Notes: generated by a model not told the origin, from the letters alone. A DNA stretch of 35,363 nucleotides from Paenibacillus sp. Soil787 (GCF_001429545.1 NZ_LMSP01000044.1:364632-399994), one strand, 5' to 3'. Counted from the first letter of the stretch, positions 22,521 to 30,668 are shown. Program-made: numbers and translations.

Positions 22521-22945
22521 GTGTTCATTAGAGAGATAACATTAGATGATGCTTCAGATTTTGTAACGCTAGTTAAACTGGTTGAAAAAGAATCAGAATT
22601 TATGCTGTTTGGGGCTGGTGAAAGAAAAATTACACCCGAACAACAACTTAATAGAATCGAAATTATGAAAAAACAAGAAAACTCTACAATATTCGTTGCG
22701 GAGAATGATTTAAGTGTATTGGTCGGTTACATGGTGGTTATTGGAGGTTTTGCGAACAAGAGCAAGCATTCTGTATCACTCGCAGTTGGCGTTTTAAGAC
22801 AATATTCAGGACAAGGAATTGGAACAATGATAGGGCAATTGCTCTATATAAGAAAATGGGATTCGAAATTGAAGGAACAAAGAGGGATTCACTTTTTTTA
22901 AACGGTAAATATATTGACGAGTATTACATGGCGAAATTAGTTTGA
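22521..22945 (+). pseudogene. GNAT acetyltransferase with internal deletion and frameshift
   Basis: The first frame (MFIREITLDDASDFVTLVKL) runs through the acetyl-CoA loop RQYSGQGIGTMIGQ and then falls out of frame near 22840. The expected C-terminal end is present in another frame: ALYKKMGFEIEGTKRDSLFL then NGKYIDEYYMAKLV, stop at 22945. About 25-30 residues normally lie between these parts, so a deletion of roughly 80 bases, not a multiple of three, removed part of the acetyl-CoA-binding region. The in-frame product would end at 22901 with unrelated residues (LKEQRGIHFF) and is probably inactive. Confidence 0.72.
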
Positions 22946-22975
22946 CTTTTATTCATAAATCGTTGAAAATACGAG

Positions 22976-23076
22976 ATTGAGCTACGGGGAATGTTAGTTC
23001 AAGAAATTACAAATTGAGGCAGCCGCCGCGAAAACGAGTGGCAGCCTCATTAAGCTATCGGGCAGGATAGTTACAA
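22976..23076 (+). repeat. Family A repeat copy
   Basis: Left site ATTGAGCTACGGGGAATG TTAGTTCAAG; stem GAGGCAGCC/GGCAGCCTC around a GC-rich loop; right site CATTAAGCTATCGGGCAGG ATAGTTACAAA. Confidence 0.88.
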
Positions 23077-23169
23077 AAAAAGGAAAATATATAGACGTAC
23101 CGAATATAATAAATATCGTTAAAAAAAAAGGATTTATAAGATAACAGAATCAAAATGAGGAGAATGTTA

Positions 23170-23370
23170 ATGGGATGGAATCCAGATCCTTCAACTCCGT
23201 TACTTAATCGGATTATGTTCTTGTTCGTAGATAGGGTATGTAGTATCAATCACGTTCGTGAGCAATGTATAAACTTAGGTTATGCCTCAGAAGACATTGA
23301 GTTGGCAATCACAGAAGCTTTAATACATCTAAAATTCACTCCCGCGAAAGATTATTCGGATAACACATAA
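23170..23370 (+). CDS. Small protein of unknown function
   Basis: 66 residues from ATG 23170, preferred because GAGGAG (23157-23162) is 7 bases upstream; ATG 23155 and 23164 are in frame. The sequence begins GWNPDPSTPLLNRIMFLFVD and continues INHVREQCINLGYASEDIEL, with a predicted helical, soluble character. No family recognised. No repeat copy lies between it and the next gene, only CATTGAAGTGG at about 23394, possibly a lost site. Confidence 0.5.
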   Translation: MGWNPDPSTPLLNRIMFLFVDRVCSINHVREQCINLGYASEDIELAITEALIHLKFTPAKDYSDNT

Positions 23371-23462
23371 TCCTTGCTGTTGGACCAGTTGACATTGAAG
23401 TGGCTTAAACGATGAACGTTGGTGTAGCTGAAAATATATTTGGAGGAGGTATAGTTCGGAAT

Positions 23463-24065
23463 ATGGATGTTAGAGAGGATTTTTTAGTCAAAGTAAAATT
23501 GCATGAAGATTATCTAAATAGTAAATGTACAATTGGGAGTAACCTTGAAATAGTCGGAGTTAATTTATCAGGTATAGATTTATCAAACCGTCATTTAAGT
23601 GGAGCCGATTTAGTTGAGGTAAATTTCAACAATGCCGACTTTACAAACGCTGAATTGTACGGTTGTTTATTGTTTTCGTCTTCATTTAACGAGGCGGATC
23701 TATCGGGAGCAAAATTTAACAAAGCAAAACTGAGTGGTGCTTCGTTAGATAATGCTATTTTAACCAATGTATCTGCACTTAAGGCGGAATTTAATCATGC
23801 TAGCTTAGTTAAAGCAGATTTATCTAACGCATACTTAGTAATGGCGTATTTTGATGATTCAAATCTTAGAGGCGCTAATCTTAAGGGTGCAAATCTTAAA
23901 GAAGCATATTTCACAGGTGCCTTGCTATTTAAGGCAGATTTGCGAGAGGCAACTGGGATTGATACGATCCGAGCAGATTGGATTGATGTAGGTCCCGAAG
24001 GCGCACCTCAGAAACTAGAGGGAGAAGAAATGTGGCAATGGTTTCGTATTGCTGCAGGTCATTGA
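23463..24065 (+). CDS. Pentapeptide-repeat protein
   Basis: 200 residues from ATG 23463 (GGAGGAGG upstream at 23443-23450); ATG 23412 is in frame but has no site. From about residue 30 to 175 it is built of A(D/N)LxX repeats, for example LSGADLVEVNFNNADFTNAE, SGAKFNKAKLSGASLDNAIL and SNLRGANLKGANLKEAYF. These fold as a right-handed quadrilateral beta helix. The family includes the Qnr/McbG gyrase-protecting proteins, but most members have no known role. The TGA stop lies in the left site of the next repeat. Confidence 0.88.
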   Translation: MDVREDFLVKVKLHEDYLNSKCTIGSNLEIVGVNLSGIDLSNRHLSGADLVEVNFNNADFTNAELYGCLLFSSSFNEADLSGAKFNKAKLSGASLDNAILTNVSALKAEFNHASLVKADLSNAYLVMAYFDDSNLRGANLKGANLKEAYFTGALLFKADLREATGIDTIRADWIDVGPEGAPQKLEGEEMWQWFRIAAGH

Positions 24066-24163
24066 ACTAACGAAAAACGACAGCTCCATAATATTGTACT
24101 ATTTAGGCTGCCGGTGAATCGCTCGGCGGCCTATTTCGCTAACTGGCAGTCCCTTTAACTGAA
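24060..24163 (+). repeat. Family A repeat copy overlapping the previous stop codon
   Basis: Left site CATTGAACTAACGAAAAACG ACAGCTCCATAAT; stem AGGCTGCCG-gtgaatcgct-CGGCGGCCT; right site TTCGCTAACTGGCAG TCCCTTTAACTGAA. Confidence 0.8.
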
Positions 24164-24250
24164 CTCGAACTAAACTTGCTGTTGTCGATACCTTCTACAT
24201 GGTGTAATCTGGGAATATCTTCATTTAAGTAAGAAAGGGCGGTTTAATAA

Positions 24251-24808
24251 ATGAAGTTTATACTTATATTCGGTCCCCAGGCTGTAGGAAAGATGACAGT
24301 GGGGCATGAAATAGAGAAAATCACGCCTTTGAAGTTGTTCCACAACCACCAGACGATCGAGCTGTTACATCCTTACTTTGGCTTTGGACCTGAGATGTGG
24401 AGGTTGAGCGATCTATTTCGCAAGGAAATCTTTGAGCAGATGTCTAAAAGCAATAGTTCCGGATTAATGTTTACATATGTATGGGGATTTGATTTACCTG
24501 CTGACTGGGAGTTTATCGATCAAATCTGTAACATTTTCGAATCTAAGGGCCATGAGGTATGTTTTGTTGAACTCGAAGCTGACATTGAGGAAAGGCTTGC
24601 GCGAAATAAATCCCCTCATCGTTTACATCATAAGCCGACGAAACGGGATGTTAAACGATCAGAAAAGGAATTAATTCATACGATGGAGAATCACCGTTTG
24701 AACTCATTACCTGGTGAGATCACAAGGGAAAACTACATTCGAATTCAATCAACTAATCGAACAGCGGAAGAGACGGCACTATTGATTAAAGAGCGATTTC
24801 AGCTTTAG
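24251..24808 (+). CDS. P-loop ATPase/kinase (AAA-type nucleoside-kinase-like)
   Basis: 185 residues. Walker A GPQAVGKMTVG is at 8-18, then a helix-rich lid with FHNHQTIELLHPYFGF, a strand HEVCFVELEADIEERLARN, and KPTKRDVKRSEKEL. This is a common stand-alone family annotated as shikimate-kinase-like or AAA family ATPase; the phosphate acceptor is unknown. It starts at ATG 24251 behind AAAGGGCGG. Confidence 0.78.
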   Translation: MKFILIFGPQAVGKMTVGHEIEKITPLKLFHNHQTIELLHPYFGFGPEMWRLSDLFRKEIFEQMSKSNSSGLMFTYVWGFDLPADWEFIDQICNIFESKGHEVCFVELEADIEERLARNKSPHRLHHKPTKRDVKRSEKELIHTMENHRLNSLPGEITRENYIRIQSTNRTAEETALLIKERFQL

Positions 24809-24810
24809 AT

Positions 24811-24897
24811 CTTTTCGCTAACGGAAACGTTAGTTCAATAAACAGCAACGGAGGCAGCAGACTTTATTTTTCCAAGTCCTAGTCCGCCGCTGTTTCT
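24811..24897 (+). repeat. Family A repeat copy, right site lost
   Basis: Left site TTTTCGCTAACGGAAACG TTAGTTCAAT is excellent. The stem AACAGCAACGGAGGCAGC.../GCCGCTGTTTC is imperfect. Where the right site should be there is only TTTTACTATATGCC. It borders the interrupted part of the array. Confidence 0.65.
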
Positions 24898-24930
24898 TTT
24901 ACTATATGCCTTGACGTATGTAAATTAATA

Positions 24931-24961
24931 TGTATAAGAATTCCTTACACTCCACATTATA
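24931..24961 (+). promoter_or_regulatory. Sigma-G type promoter of the spore-protein gene
   Basis: TGTATA (-35, 24931-24936) and CATTATA (-10, 24955-24961) are separated by 18 bases. This matches the forespore sigma-G consensus (TGMATA / CATNNTA) used by SASP genes. Confidence 0.7.
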
Positions 24962-24991
24962 ATATAACACCTAGAGAAGGAGTTGGCATAA

Positions 24992-25201
24992 ATGGCTAGA
25001 AACAACACATTAGTAGTTCCACAAGCAAAAGCTGCTTTAAATCAGTTGAAGGTTGAAATTGCTCAAGAACTTTCAATTCCATTTCAACCAAATGCATATA
25101 ACGGAAACCTCACTACACGCGATGCAGGTGCCATTGGTGGCAACATCACAAAGAGATTAGTACAAATAGCTGAACAGCAATTGCAAGGCTTCAATCGCTA
25201 A
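24992..25201 (+). CDS. Alpha/beta-type small acid-soluble spore protein
   Basis: 69 residues, the normal size. It binds and protects DNA in the dormant spore. Typical features: ALNQLKVEIAQELSI, with the EIAxE germination-protease cleavage region at about 22-26, and the C-terminal DNA-binding block TTRDAGAIGGNITKRLVQIA. It has AAGGAG before its ATG, a sigma-G promoter and its own terminator. Having its own sporulation promoter, it is a self-contained unit unlike the neighbouring cassettes. Confidence 0.95.
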   Translation: MARNNTLVVPQAKAALNQLKVEIAQELSIPFQPNAYNGNLTTRDAGAIGGNITKRLVQIAEQQLQGFNR

Positions 25202-25224
25202 TTCTTTGATGTAGAAGCAAGCAT

Positions 25225-25276
25225 AAAAAAAGACTACAAACACCTTTCCTCCTTAAGGTGAATGTAGTCTTTTTTT
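25225..25276. terminator. Bidirectional terminator between convergent genes
   Basis: Perfect 14-bp arms A7-GACTACA and TGTAGTC-T7 enclose a second stem CACCTT/AAGGTG. It serves the spore-protein gene and the minus-strand ORF. Confidence 0.85.
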
Positions 25277-25296
25277 GTTTATTGAAATCTAAATCA

Positions 25297-25509
25297 TTAT
25301 TCTTGAGCTGGGTATTCACTTTTGATTAATTCAACTGAAGTATATTTAGCAGTTTCAAAAAGTAATTTAGATACAGATTTGTCCGTTTTTTCTTTCTCGA
25401 AAATGAACATTGTCTTATCTAGTTCTTTGAGTAATGGATATTTTTCAATCAGTAACAACACCTCCAAAGGAGTATAAGTTGCAAGTAAATGGGTCGTACA
25501 ATCCGTCAA
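25297..25509 (-). CDS. Small hypothetical protein
   Basis: Up to 70 residues (TTG 25509). GGAGG (about 25464-25468) lies inside this frame, so the true start may be nearer LLLIEKYPLLKELDKTMF, giving about 50 residues. The product is helical, charged and soluble; not recognised. It shares the terminator with the spore-protein gene and is one of the few minus-strand genes here. Confidence 0.45.
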   Translation of the reverse strand: MTDCTTHLLATYTPLEVLLLIEKYPLLKELDKTMFIFEKEKTDKSVSKLLFETAKYTSVELIKSEYPAQE

Positions 25510-25630
25510 TACTACTAGAAGCTTGATAATGAGTTTTTAGTTCGACATCAAGATATTACACCATTTTTAATATAGTTTTATTACACTAATCATGTTGTTA
25601 TAAATTGGATATGATATGAGGTAGAATTAA

Positions 25631-25942
25631 ATGTTTAAGAAATTACCCAGTAGTACTCGTGTCATCTTTGCATCTGTTATGTTATTTGTGGCTTTCTCTT
25701 CATCAGCGTTTGCCCATCAATGTTATATTGCTAACAAGCCTGATGGGGCAGGTGCTATCACAAGTGAGGAACAAATGTGGGTTAACAAGGGAGGGAAAGA
25801 TGTGATGCAAGGTGCATTTGTAAACCCTTCACTTTGGGGTTTAGAAGGATATCAAGACATTTTTATCCGTGGTTATTTTGATACAGCAGCCCAAAAAGGA
25901 AGTACAACAAACGGCGTTCAGGAATACGTAATTCCCGAATAA
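25631..25942 (+). CDS. Small secreted protein, unknown function
   Basis: 103 residues. A clear signal peptide (RVIFASVMLFVAFSSSAFA, cleavage before HQCYIANKP) leaves about 70 mature residues, with a single Cys and aromatic-rich LWGLEGYQDIFIRGYF. GAGGTAGAA precedes the ATG. No family recognised. A terminator with the same GGCTGCCG stem as the array repeats follows, but without flanking sites. Confidence 0.6.
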   Translation: MFKKLPSSTRVIFASVMLFVAFSSSAFAHQCYIANKPDGAGAITSEEQMWVNKGGKDVMQGAFVNPSLWGLEGYQDIFIRGYFDTAAQKGSTTNGVQEYVIPE

Positions 25943-25979
25943 ATTCTATTATTTTATCGAGCTTGTAGATATATAGCGC

Positions 25980-26014
25980 AGAAGGCTGCCGATCATTCCT
26001 GTCGGCAGCCTTCT
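25980..26014 (+). terminator. Terminator with the array-type stem but no sites
   Basis: AGAAGGCTGCCGA pairs perfectly with TCGGCAGCCTTCT around a 9-base loop, then CTTGATATT. The stem matches the middle of family A copies, while the flanking sites are absent or beyond recognition. Confidence 0.65.
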
Positions 26015-26055
26015 CTTGATATTAATGGCAATAACCCAGTGATGTTGATTAAATA

Positions 26056-26350
26056 TACTCAATTCTTCCTATCACTTCGGATTTTAAAAGTAAAAAGGTT
26101 GTTATCCCTAGGAATTCCTAAAGATAAAGCCTTTGAATGGGGGAATACCCGGAAAGGGTATTGGCGTATTGCAAGCAGCCCAATTTTACAACGAGCATTG
26201 GATAACCAATATTGGGAGACCAATGGCTTGAATAGTCTGATGGACAGATACAACTCTTTACGGAATATTTCATGAACCGCCGTATACCGAACGGTATGTA
26301 CGGTGGTGTGAGAGGTCGGGGGCTAGCCGCCCCCTCCTACTCGATTTTGC
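26056..26350 (+). pseudogene. 3' end of a group II intron: reverse transcriptase tail plus domains V and VI
   Basis: The frame to 26275 encodes the maturase C-terminus of group II intron proteins: SLGIPKDKAFEWGNTRKGYW, RIASSPILQRALDNQYW, SLMDRYNSLR. After the stop comes a domain V-like hairpin (GAACCGCCGTATACC... GGTATGTACGGTGG, about 26274-26310) and a GC-rich domain VI stem (GGGGGCTAGCCGCCCCC) ending CCTACTCGAT. The 5' part of the intron and most of the protein are missing, so it cannot move by itself. Confidence 0.82.
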
Positions 26351-26370
26351 TCGCTCTTAATCCCCGTAAA

Positions 26371-27141
26371 TCAATCCATCATAATGGCTTTATAAAGGAT
26401 CGAAGCCACTTCCGATCTTTTCGCTGGGTTGTTGGGAGCAAAGCTTCCGTCCTCATACCCATCAACCAAACCTTCGGTAGCAGCGGTTCGCACATAGTTT
26501 ACCGCCCAATTAGGAATGGCATCCCGATCGGTATATTTTAAGGAATAATTAGTGGCAGCAGGAAGATGAAATCCTTTTACCAAGATAGTGACGATCTCGG
26601 TACGAGAAATTGGCTGGTTCGGACGAAGTGAGCCATCTTCATAACCATCGATCAGACCGGCCTGCACAGCTGTCTGCATGGATTGGCTGGCCCAATCAGG
26701 GATTTGGTTCTTATCATAGAAGGAAAGATCGGTCGATACCGGTTTCAAACTCAAGGCATTCGCCGTCATAGTAATAAATTCCGCACGGGTAATATTTCGC
26801 TCTGGTTTAAACTCGTTATTTTCATAACCATTAATAATATCCATTTGCTGCAACATTGTCACTGGCTCATAAGCCCAGTCATAGCTTGGAACATCGGCAA
26901 AAGGTTCAGCTTGCATCAATAACTCAGTCTTTGCTATTAATCGAGTGGGACTGGATTTATCAAAAGAATTCAGAAGCTTAATATCCTTCTTGACTTTTTC
27001 TATATTTACGATGTTTCCTTCGGATGGGTACTGGATATCAAGATTCTTGTTATGATTCCAGATTTGTTTCGATATAGTCAGGTTTAAATCTACCTGGTAT
27101 AAGTAAATGTTGGTTAAGTGGTTTTTTGCATTTGTATCCAA
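26371..27141 (-). pseudogene. SLH-domain protein, N-terminally truncated
   Basis: 256 residues ending in three S-layer-homology domains: FADVPSYDWAYEPVTML..ITRAEFITM, a second with DWASQSMQTAVQAGLIDGYE and ISRTEIVTIL, and a third with IPNWAVNYVRTAATEGLVDG and KRSEVASIL. These anchor proteins to cell-wall polysaccharide. Such proteins need a signal peptide, but the frame starts at TTG 27141, directly after two stop codons, with no signal and no ribosome site. The front is therefore lost. The DNA beyond its 3' end is the group II intron tail. Confidence 0.7.
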
Positions 27142-27180
27142 GGTTTACTAAAAAATTAAGAGGATAATTGTCGGATTAAA

Positions 27181-27207
27181 CGGACCTTTTTAAGTCCGGA
27201 TTTTTTT
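27181..27207 (+). terminator. Small terminator hairpin
   Basis: CGGAC-ctttttaa-GTCCG followed by GATTTTTTT. No intact + strand gene ends just before it, so it may belong to lost sequence. Confidence 0.5.
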
Positions 27208-27325
27208 AGTGCAAAAAAGGCTATGTTTTCTCCGCTGTGGCGGCTGCCCTCATTCATTGCACGTATTAGTGATTTAATGCTTTAATTCCGGCTGAAACCG
27301 AGCATAAATTGAAATATAGCGCTGA

Positions 27326-27457
27326 GAAATTGACATACTGTCTAATGAAATTCTTAATTACGAAGATGCATTAGTGCTTTTTAAAGCATTCATTGAGAAA
27401 AATGAAATGCCTCCAACTGATTACAGTATAAGGGAAACAACAAGTATGTTCGTTTGA
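27326..27457 (+). pseudogene. C-terminal fragment of an unknown cassette gene
   Basis: 43 codons without a start encode EIDILSNEILNYEDALVLFK then AFIEKNEMPPTDYSIRETTS, MFV and a stop. The sequence reads as real protein and sits directly before a family A repeat, where a cassette gene would end. Its upstream part is gone. Family not recognised. Confidence 0.35.
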
Positions 27458-27458
27458 G

Positions 27459-27557
27459 CGTTGAGCTAACGGACACGATAGCTGAATTTAGACACAACGG
27501 CAGCTGGTCAGTACAATCGGCTGCCGTTTCCACGCAATCGGGCAGATTAGTTCAACA
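27459..27557 (+). repeat. Family A repeat copy
   Basis: Left site CGTTGAGCTAACGGACACG ATAGCTGAAT; stem ACGGCAGCTG/CGGCTGCCGTT; right site CACGCAATCGGGCAG ATTAGTTCAAC. It starts 2 bases after the gene fragment stops. Confidence 0.88.
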
Positions 27558-27648
27558 TAAAGTCTTACAGCCATAGGGATATACTCCTGCCTTTTCCTTT
27601 TAATTTGGGAATACTAATATAAATACAATAAACCGGGAGGAATCCGCT

Positions 27649-28665
27649 TTGGGCGTCAACTGGAATACCCAGATTCGAATCAATGATCCGTCGGCACTCG
27701 ACCGTGATCAGATCGAGAATGAATTACGACAAGGAAAACATGTCATCGTGCAGTTTTCTCATCCATCATTCTACGGCTCAATACTCCACGAATTAGACGA
27801 ATTATGCGCCCATTGGGATGAGAACTTGGGTGTACGCTTTTATGGGCATTACTCTTTATCATTTGATTGCAATACTATTCTACAGATTCCAAATGTCAAA
27901 ACTTTGTATGTTGATTGTCTAGTCCATGCTCATAATACCGAGGCACTAACCCGGCTTGAGAATTTGTACTATTTGAATTTGAACATATACGAGTTGGAAG
28001 ATACAGAGATCCTGAGAGGCGAACCTCTCCAAAACCTTTGCATGCTTACGATTTTTTCTGAGAAAAAGACCGTGAATTTGGCACATCTAAAAGGCTATAG
28101 CCGTTTGCATACTTTGATCGCAGGTGGTAAGGTCAAGAACCTAGACGCTATTGGACATTTAGCCAAACTCGAGTTTCTCTCCTTAAATTCGATCAGTAAA
28201 ACGCCCGTTCATTTTATTAACAAATTGAGTAAGTTGAAAACTCTTAAGTTCATTCTAGGGGGAAGAGAAAGCGTCCAGGAGATTGAAGAAAATGAAATCG
28301 AGACCTTAGAAATTGTAAGAGTCAGGGGGTTTAGCAACATTCAAAATATAACGAAATTCCAGAAGCTTCGGAAACTTCTCTTTGAAGATCAAATTCAGCT
28401 AAATCAGATCAACTTCAATGAGCCTCAGAGGGAATTAGGGGAAATCTCGGTCTTAAATTGCAAAGGTTTAACTTCCTTGACCGGTCTGGATCAACTGCCT
28501 TCGTTACAGCTGCTGCGTATCTACAAAACCTCGATTGATTTTGATTCCTTTATAAGGCAGAAACTACCAAACTCTTTAACTACCTTATACTTTGCAACTT
28601 CGAAAAGTAAAGTGGATCACGAGATTCAAAAGTCATTGTTTGGGATGGGGCTTCAAAAGAATTGA
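27649..28665 (+). CDS. Leucine-rich-repeat-like protein (cytosolic)
   Basis: 338 residues from TTG 27649 (GGGAGG upstream). From about residue 85 there are regularly spaced LxxLxxL strands: LTRLENLYYLNLNIYEL, HLAKLEFLSLNSISKTP, KLSKLKTLKFILGG, GLTSLTGLDQLPSLQLLRIY. No signal peptide, so it is intracellular and probably a protein-binding scaffold. The N-terminal 80 residues (VIVQFSHPSFYGSILHELDE) are a separate domain I do not recognise. Confidence 0.72.
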   Translation: MGVNWNTQIRINDPSALDRDQIENELRQGKHVIVQFSHPSFYGSILHELDELCAHWDENLGVRFYGHYSLSFDCNTILQIPNVKTLYVDCLVHAHNTEALTRLENLYYLNLNIYELEDTEILRGEPLQNLCMLTIFSEKKTVNLAHLKGYSRLHTLIAGGKVKNLDAIGHLAKLEFLSLNSISKTPVHFINKLSKLKTLKFILGGRESVQEIEENEIETLEIVRVRGFSNIQNITKFQKLRKLLFEDQIQLNQINFNEPQRELGEISVLNCKGLTSLTGLDQLPSLQLLRIYKTSIDFDSFIRQKLPNSLTTLYFATSKSKVDHEIQKSLFGMGLQKN

Positions 28666-28708
28666 AATGAGATTGATGTCGGTTATACCGGACAGCAAAA
28701 ACGGTATT

Positions 28709-28806
28709 CATTGAACTATCGGAAACGATAGCTGAATCAAGATACGACTGCAGCCGACCAGAACGATCGGCTGCTTTTTAATTAAAATAATGGTAGTTAT
28801 GTTTAA
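28709..28806 (+). repeat. Family A repeat copy, right site weak
   Basis: Left site CATTGAACTATCGGAAACG ATAGCTGAAT; stem GCAGCCG-accagaacgat-CGGCTGC with TTTTTAATT; right site AATTAAAATAATGG TAGTTATGTTTAAA is degenerate. Confidence 0.78.
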
Positions 28807-28901
28807 AGGAGGCAATTATTTATATCAGAATCAGATTGGAAATCTAGCTATGGTAAAATTAGGGTGAATAAAAACAACTAAATTGAAGGGGATTAGATTA
28901 A

Positions 28902-29447
28902 ATGGAAGATCAATGGAGGATATCCAAACACGATAGTGGTTGGAAGGTTCTGTTCAATGATATTGCTTTAAAATTGAGAAATTCATTAGGAGATTTGGCC
29001 ATTCGTATTGATCATGTTGGTTCTACATCGATCGTAGGTCTGGATGCAAAACCAATCATTGATATCCAAATATCTGTTCTAAATTACGATGACATAACAT
29101 CCTATAAGACCAAAATTGAGAGCGTTGGTTTTGTATTTCGCGAAGAAAATCCGGACAAAACTAAGAGATATTTTCGAGAATTACCGGGCACTCGAAGAAC
29201 TCATATTCATGTTAGACAAGTCGGTAGTTTTTCTGAGCAAGTGACTTTGCTCTTTAGAGATTATTTGCGTGAGCACCCTCTAGATTGCTTAAGGTATGCT
29301 GAGGAGAAACATCGATTAATGGAACTGTTTAAAAATGAACGCCCAAAATATGTTGAAGGGAAAGGTCCGATTGTTTGGGATATCATACAAAAAGCGCATA
29401 ACTGGTCTCAAGAAGTGGGTTGGAAGTCAGGCACATCTGATAAATAA
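28902..29447 (+). CDS. GrpB family protein (nucleotidyltransferase-like)
   Basis: 181 residues, full length for the GrpB/UPF0157 family. The defining block is IDHVGSTSIVGLDAKPIIDI (about 37-56), a nucleotidyltransferase-like GS...D.D pattern. RTHIHVRQVGS and LLFRDYLREHPLDCLRYAEE follow, also conserved in the family. The biochemical role of the family is poorly defined; some members are fused to kinases or acetyltransferases. It starts at ATG 28902 behind AAGGGG. Confidence 0.9.
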   Translation: MEDQWRISKHDSGWKVLFNDIALKLRNSLGDLAIRIDHVGSTSIVGLDAKPIIDIQISVLNYDDITSYKTKIESVGFVFREENPDKTKRYFRELPGTRRTHIHVRQVGSFSEQVTLLFRDYLREHPLDCLRYAEEKHRLMELFKNERPKYVEGKGPIVWDIIQKAHNWSQEVGWKSGTSDK

Positions 29448-29459
29448 GTTAACCTGGTT

Positions 29460-29489
29460 CATTGAGCTAACTGGAGTACTTTCATATGG
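29460..29489 (+). repeat. Solitary family A site after the GrpB gene
   Basis: CATTGAGCTAACTGGAG TACTTTCATATGG; only one site and no stem, in the position where a full copy would be expected. Confidence 0.5.
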
Positions 29490-29521
29490 AGATGCGTAAT
29501 ATTTAAGGAGGAGATAATGTT

Positions 29522-29614
29522 TTGAAAAATCATATCTATATAAATTTATTTGGTGAAAAAAACAGGGGAACACAATATGGTAAAAGAGTGTCTTTAAGTG
29601 TAAAGGAGGAATGA
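29522..29614 (+). CDS. Possible 30-residue leader ORF upstream of the lipoprotein gene
   Basis: TTG 29522 follows an ideal AAGGAGGAG site and encodes KNHIYINLFGEKNRGTQYGK then RVSLSVKEE, stopping 3 bases before the next ATG. Its last codons form the ribosome site (AAAGGAGGAATGA) of the lipoprotein, which suggests translational coupling or leader control. It could also be a chance frame. Confidence 0.35.
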   Translation: MKNHIYINLFGEKNRGTQYGKRVSLSVKEE

Positions 29615-29617
29615 TCC

Positions 29618-30073
29618 ATGATAAAGTTAGTTCGTGCCGTATTCTTACTGTTAATCACCGTCCAGATTTTAACGGCTTGTTCAAAAGATACTACTGCGAC
29701 CACAAAAAGTATTAATTTTGAGAATGAGAAGTATAAATTCGGCCTTACGTTACCATCCAAATGGCGTGACAATTATAATGTTGTTGAACTCAAGCATGAA
29801 GAGATTATAGCCTTCAGATTTATCACAGAGGTTGGAAAGGGCGAGTTATTTAGAGTTGAGATTTGGCCTAAAGATCAATGGGAAACCAAAGGGATCGAAC
29901 TGGCTAAAAATATTCGCATTTCTAAAATTGGTGAGCTAGGTGATACTGTTTATGCATTTGACACTCCAACGGATGTGCAATATGATCCCAACAATCAGAA
30001 GGATAAAGAACAATACGCCTTATTAGAAAAAGATGTCGAACAGATAAAAGCCAGTTTTGAGATTAAGAAATAA
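29618..30073 (+). CDS. Lipoprotein, unknown function
   Basis: 151 residues. Signal LVRAVFLLLITVQILTACS with lipobox LTAC (Cys about 21), so it is lipid-anchored on the outer face of the membrane. The mature part (NEKYKFGLTLPSKWRDNYNV) resembles the PsbP-like single-domain pattern found in small Bacillales lipoproteins, but I cannot assign it firmly. AAAGGAGG precedes ATG 29618. Confidence 0.65.
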   Translation: MIKLVRAVFLLLITVQILTACSKDTTATTKSINFENEKYKFGLTLPSKWRDNYNVVELKHEEIIAFRFITEVGKGELFRVEIWPKDQWETKGIELAKNIRISKIGELGDTVYAFDTPTDVQYDPNNQKDKEQYALLEKDVEQIKASFEIKK

Positions 30074-30137
30074 TCCTTGAAATTCTTCTTCGGGGTGTAT
30101 TCAATATGTAGGCTGATGCGGCTATCGATGGTAGCAC

Positions 30138-30168
30138 CGTTAAGATAACGGCGAATGATAGTTGGGAG
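30138..30168 (+). repeat. Solitary family A site
   Basis: CGTTAAGATAACGGCGAATG ATAGTTGGGAG is a good left-type site without stem or right site; the following gene starts 26 bases later. Confidence 0.55.
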
Positions 30169-30193
30169 ACTTGTTTCAAGTAGGAGGTATAAT

Positions 30194-30668
30194 ATGGTTT
30201 CAATCATTCAAATGAAACTCGAAGATTCTTTTAAAATACGAGATATCGATCGTTCAGAAACAATAAATATCATCTATAAATGTAGAAGACGATTATAATG
30301 AAATCAAATCACGGTATGAGTATGAGCTCGAAAACGGTGGTACAGCTTTTGGAGCGTACGCTGGGGATAAGTTGATTGGATTCGGAGTCTTAGCTCATAA
30401 GTTTAGAGGCAAAGAGCATGACCAACTTCAGATTGATCTTTTGTATGTTACACGAAATTACCGAAGGCAAGGAATTGGTAGTCGAATAATCGAACAGCTG
30501 AGTAAAGCGGCAATTGAAAAAGGTGCGAAGTATTTATATATCTCCTCTACAGAAACAGAATCCGCAGTGAATTTTTATTCAAGCTGTGGGTCGACAATTA
30601 CGTCAGAAGTAGATCAGGAACTATTCGAAAAAGAGCCCTACGATATTCATTTGATTAAGAGACTTTAA
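30194..30668 (+). pseudogene. GNAT acetyltransferase with internal deletion and frameshift
   Basis: ATG 30194 has an excellent site (TAGGAGG) and encodes VSIIQMKLEDSFKIRDIDRS, ETINIIY, then stops within 15 codons. The rest of the same family continues in another frame from about 30278: VEDDYNEIKSRYEYELENGG, the acetyl-CoA loop YRRQGIGSRIIEQLSKA, ESAVNFYSSCGSTIT and EKEPYDIHLIKRL. Relatives carry about 30 residues (a conserved Tyr/Trp-rich stretch) between these parts, so a deletion with frameshift is likely. An internal start at 30372 would give only the C-terminal half. Confidence 0.7.
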
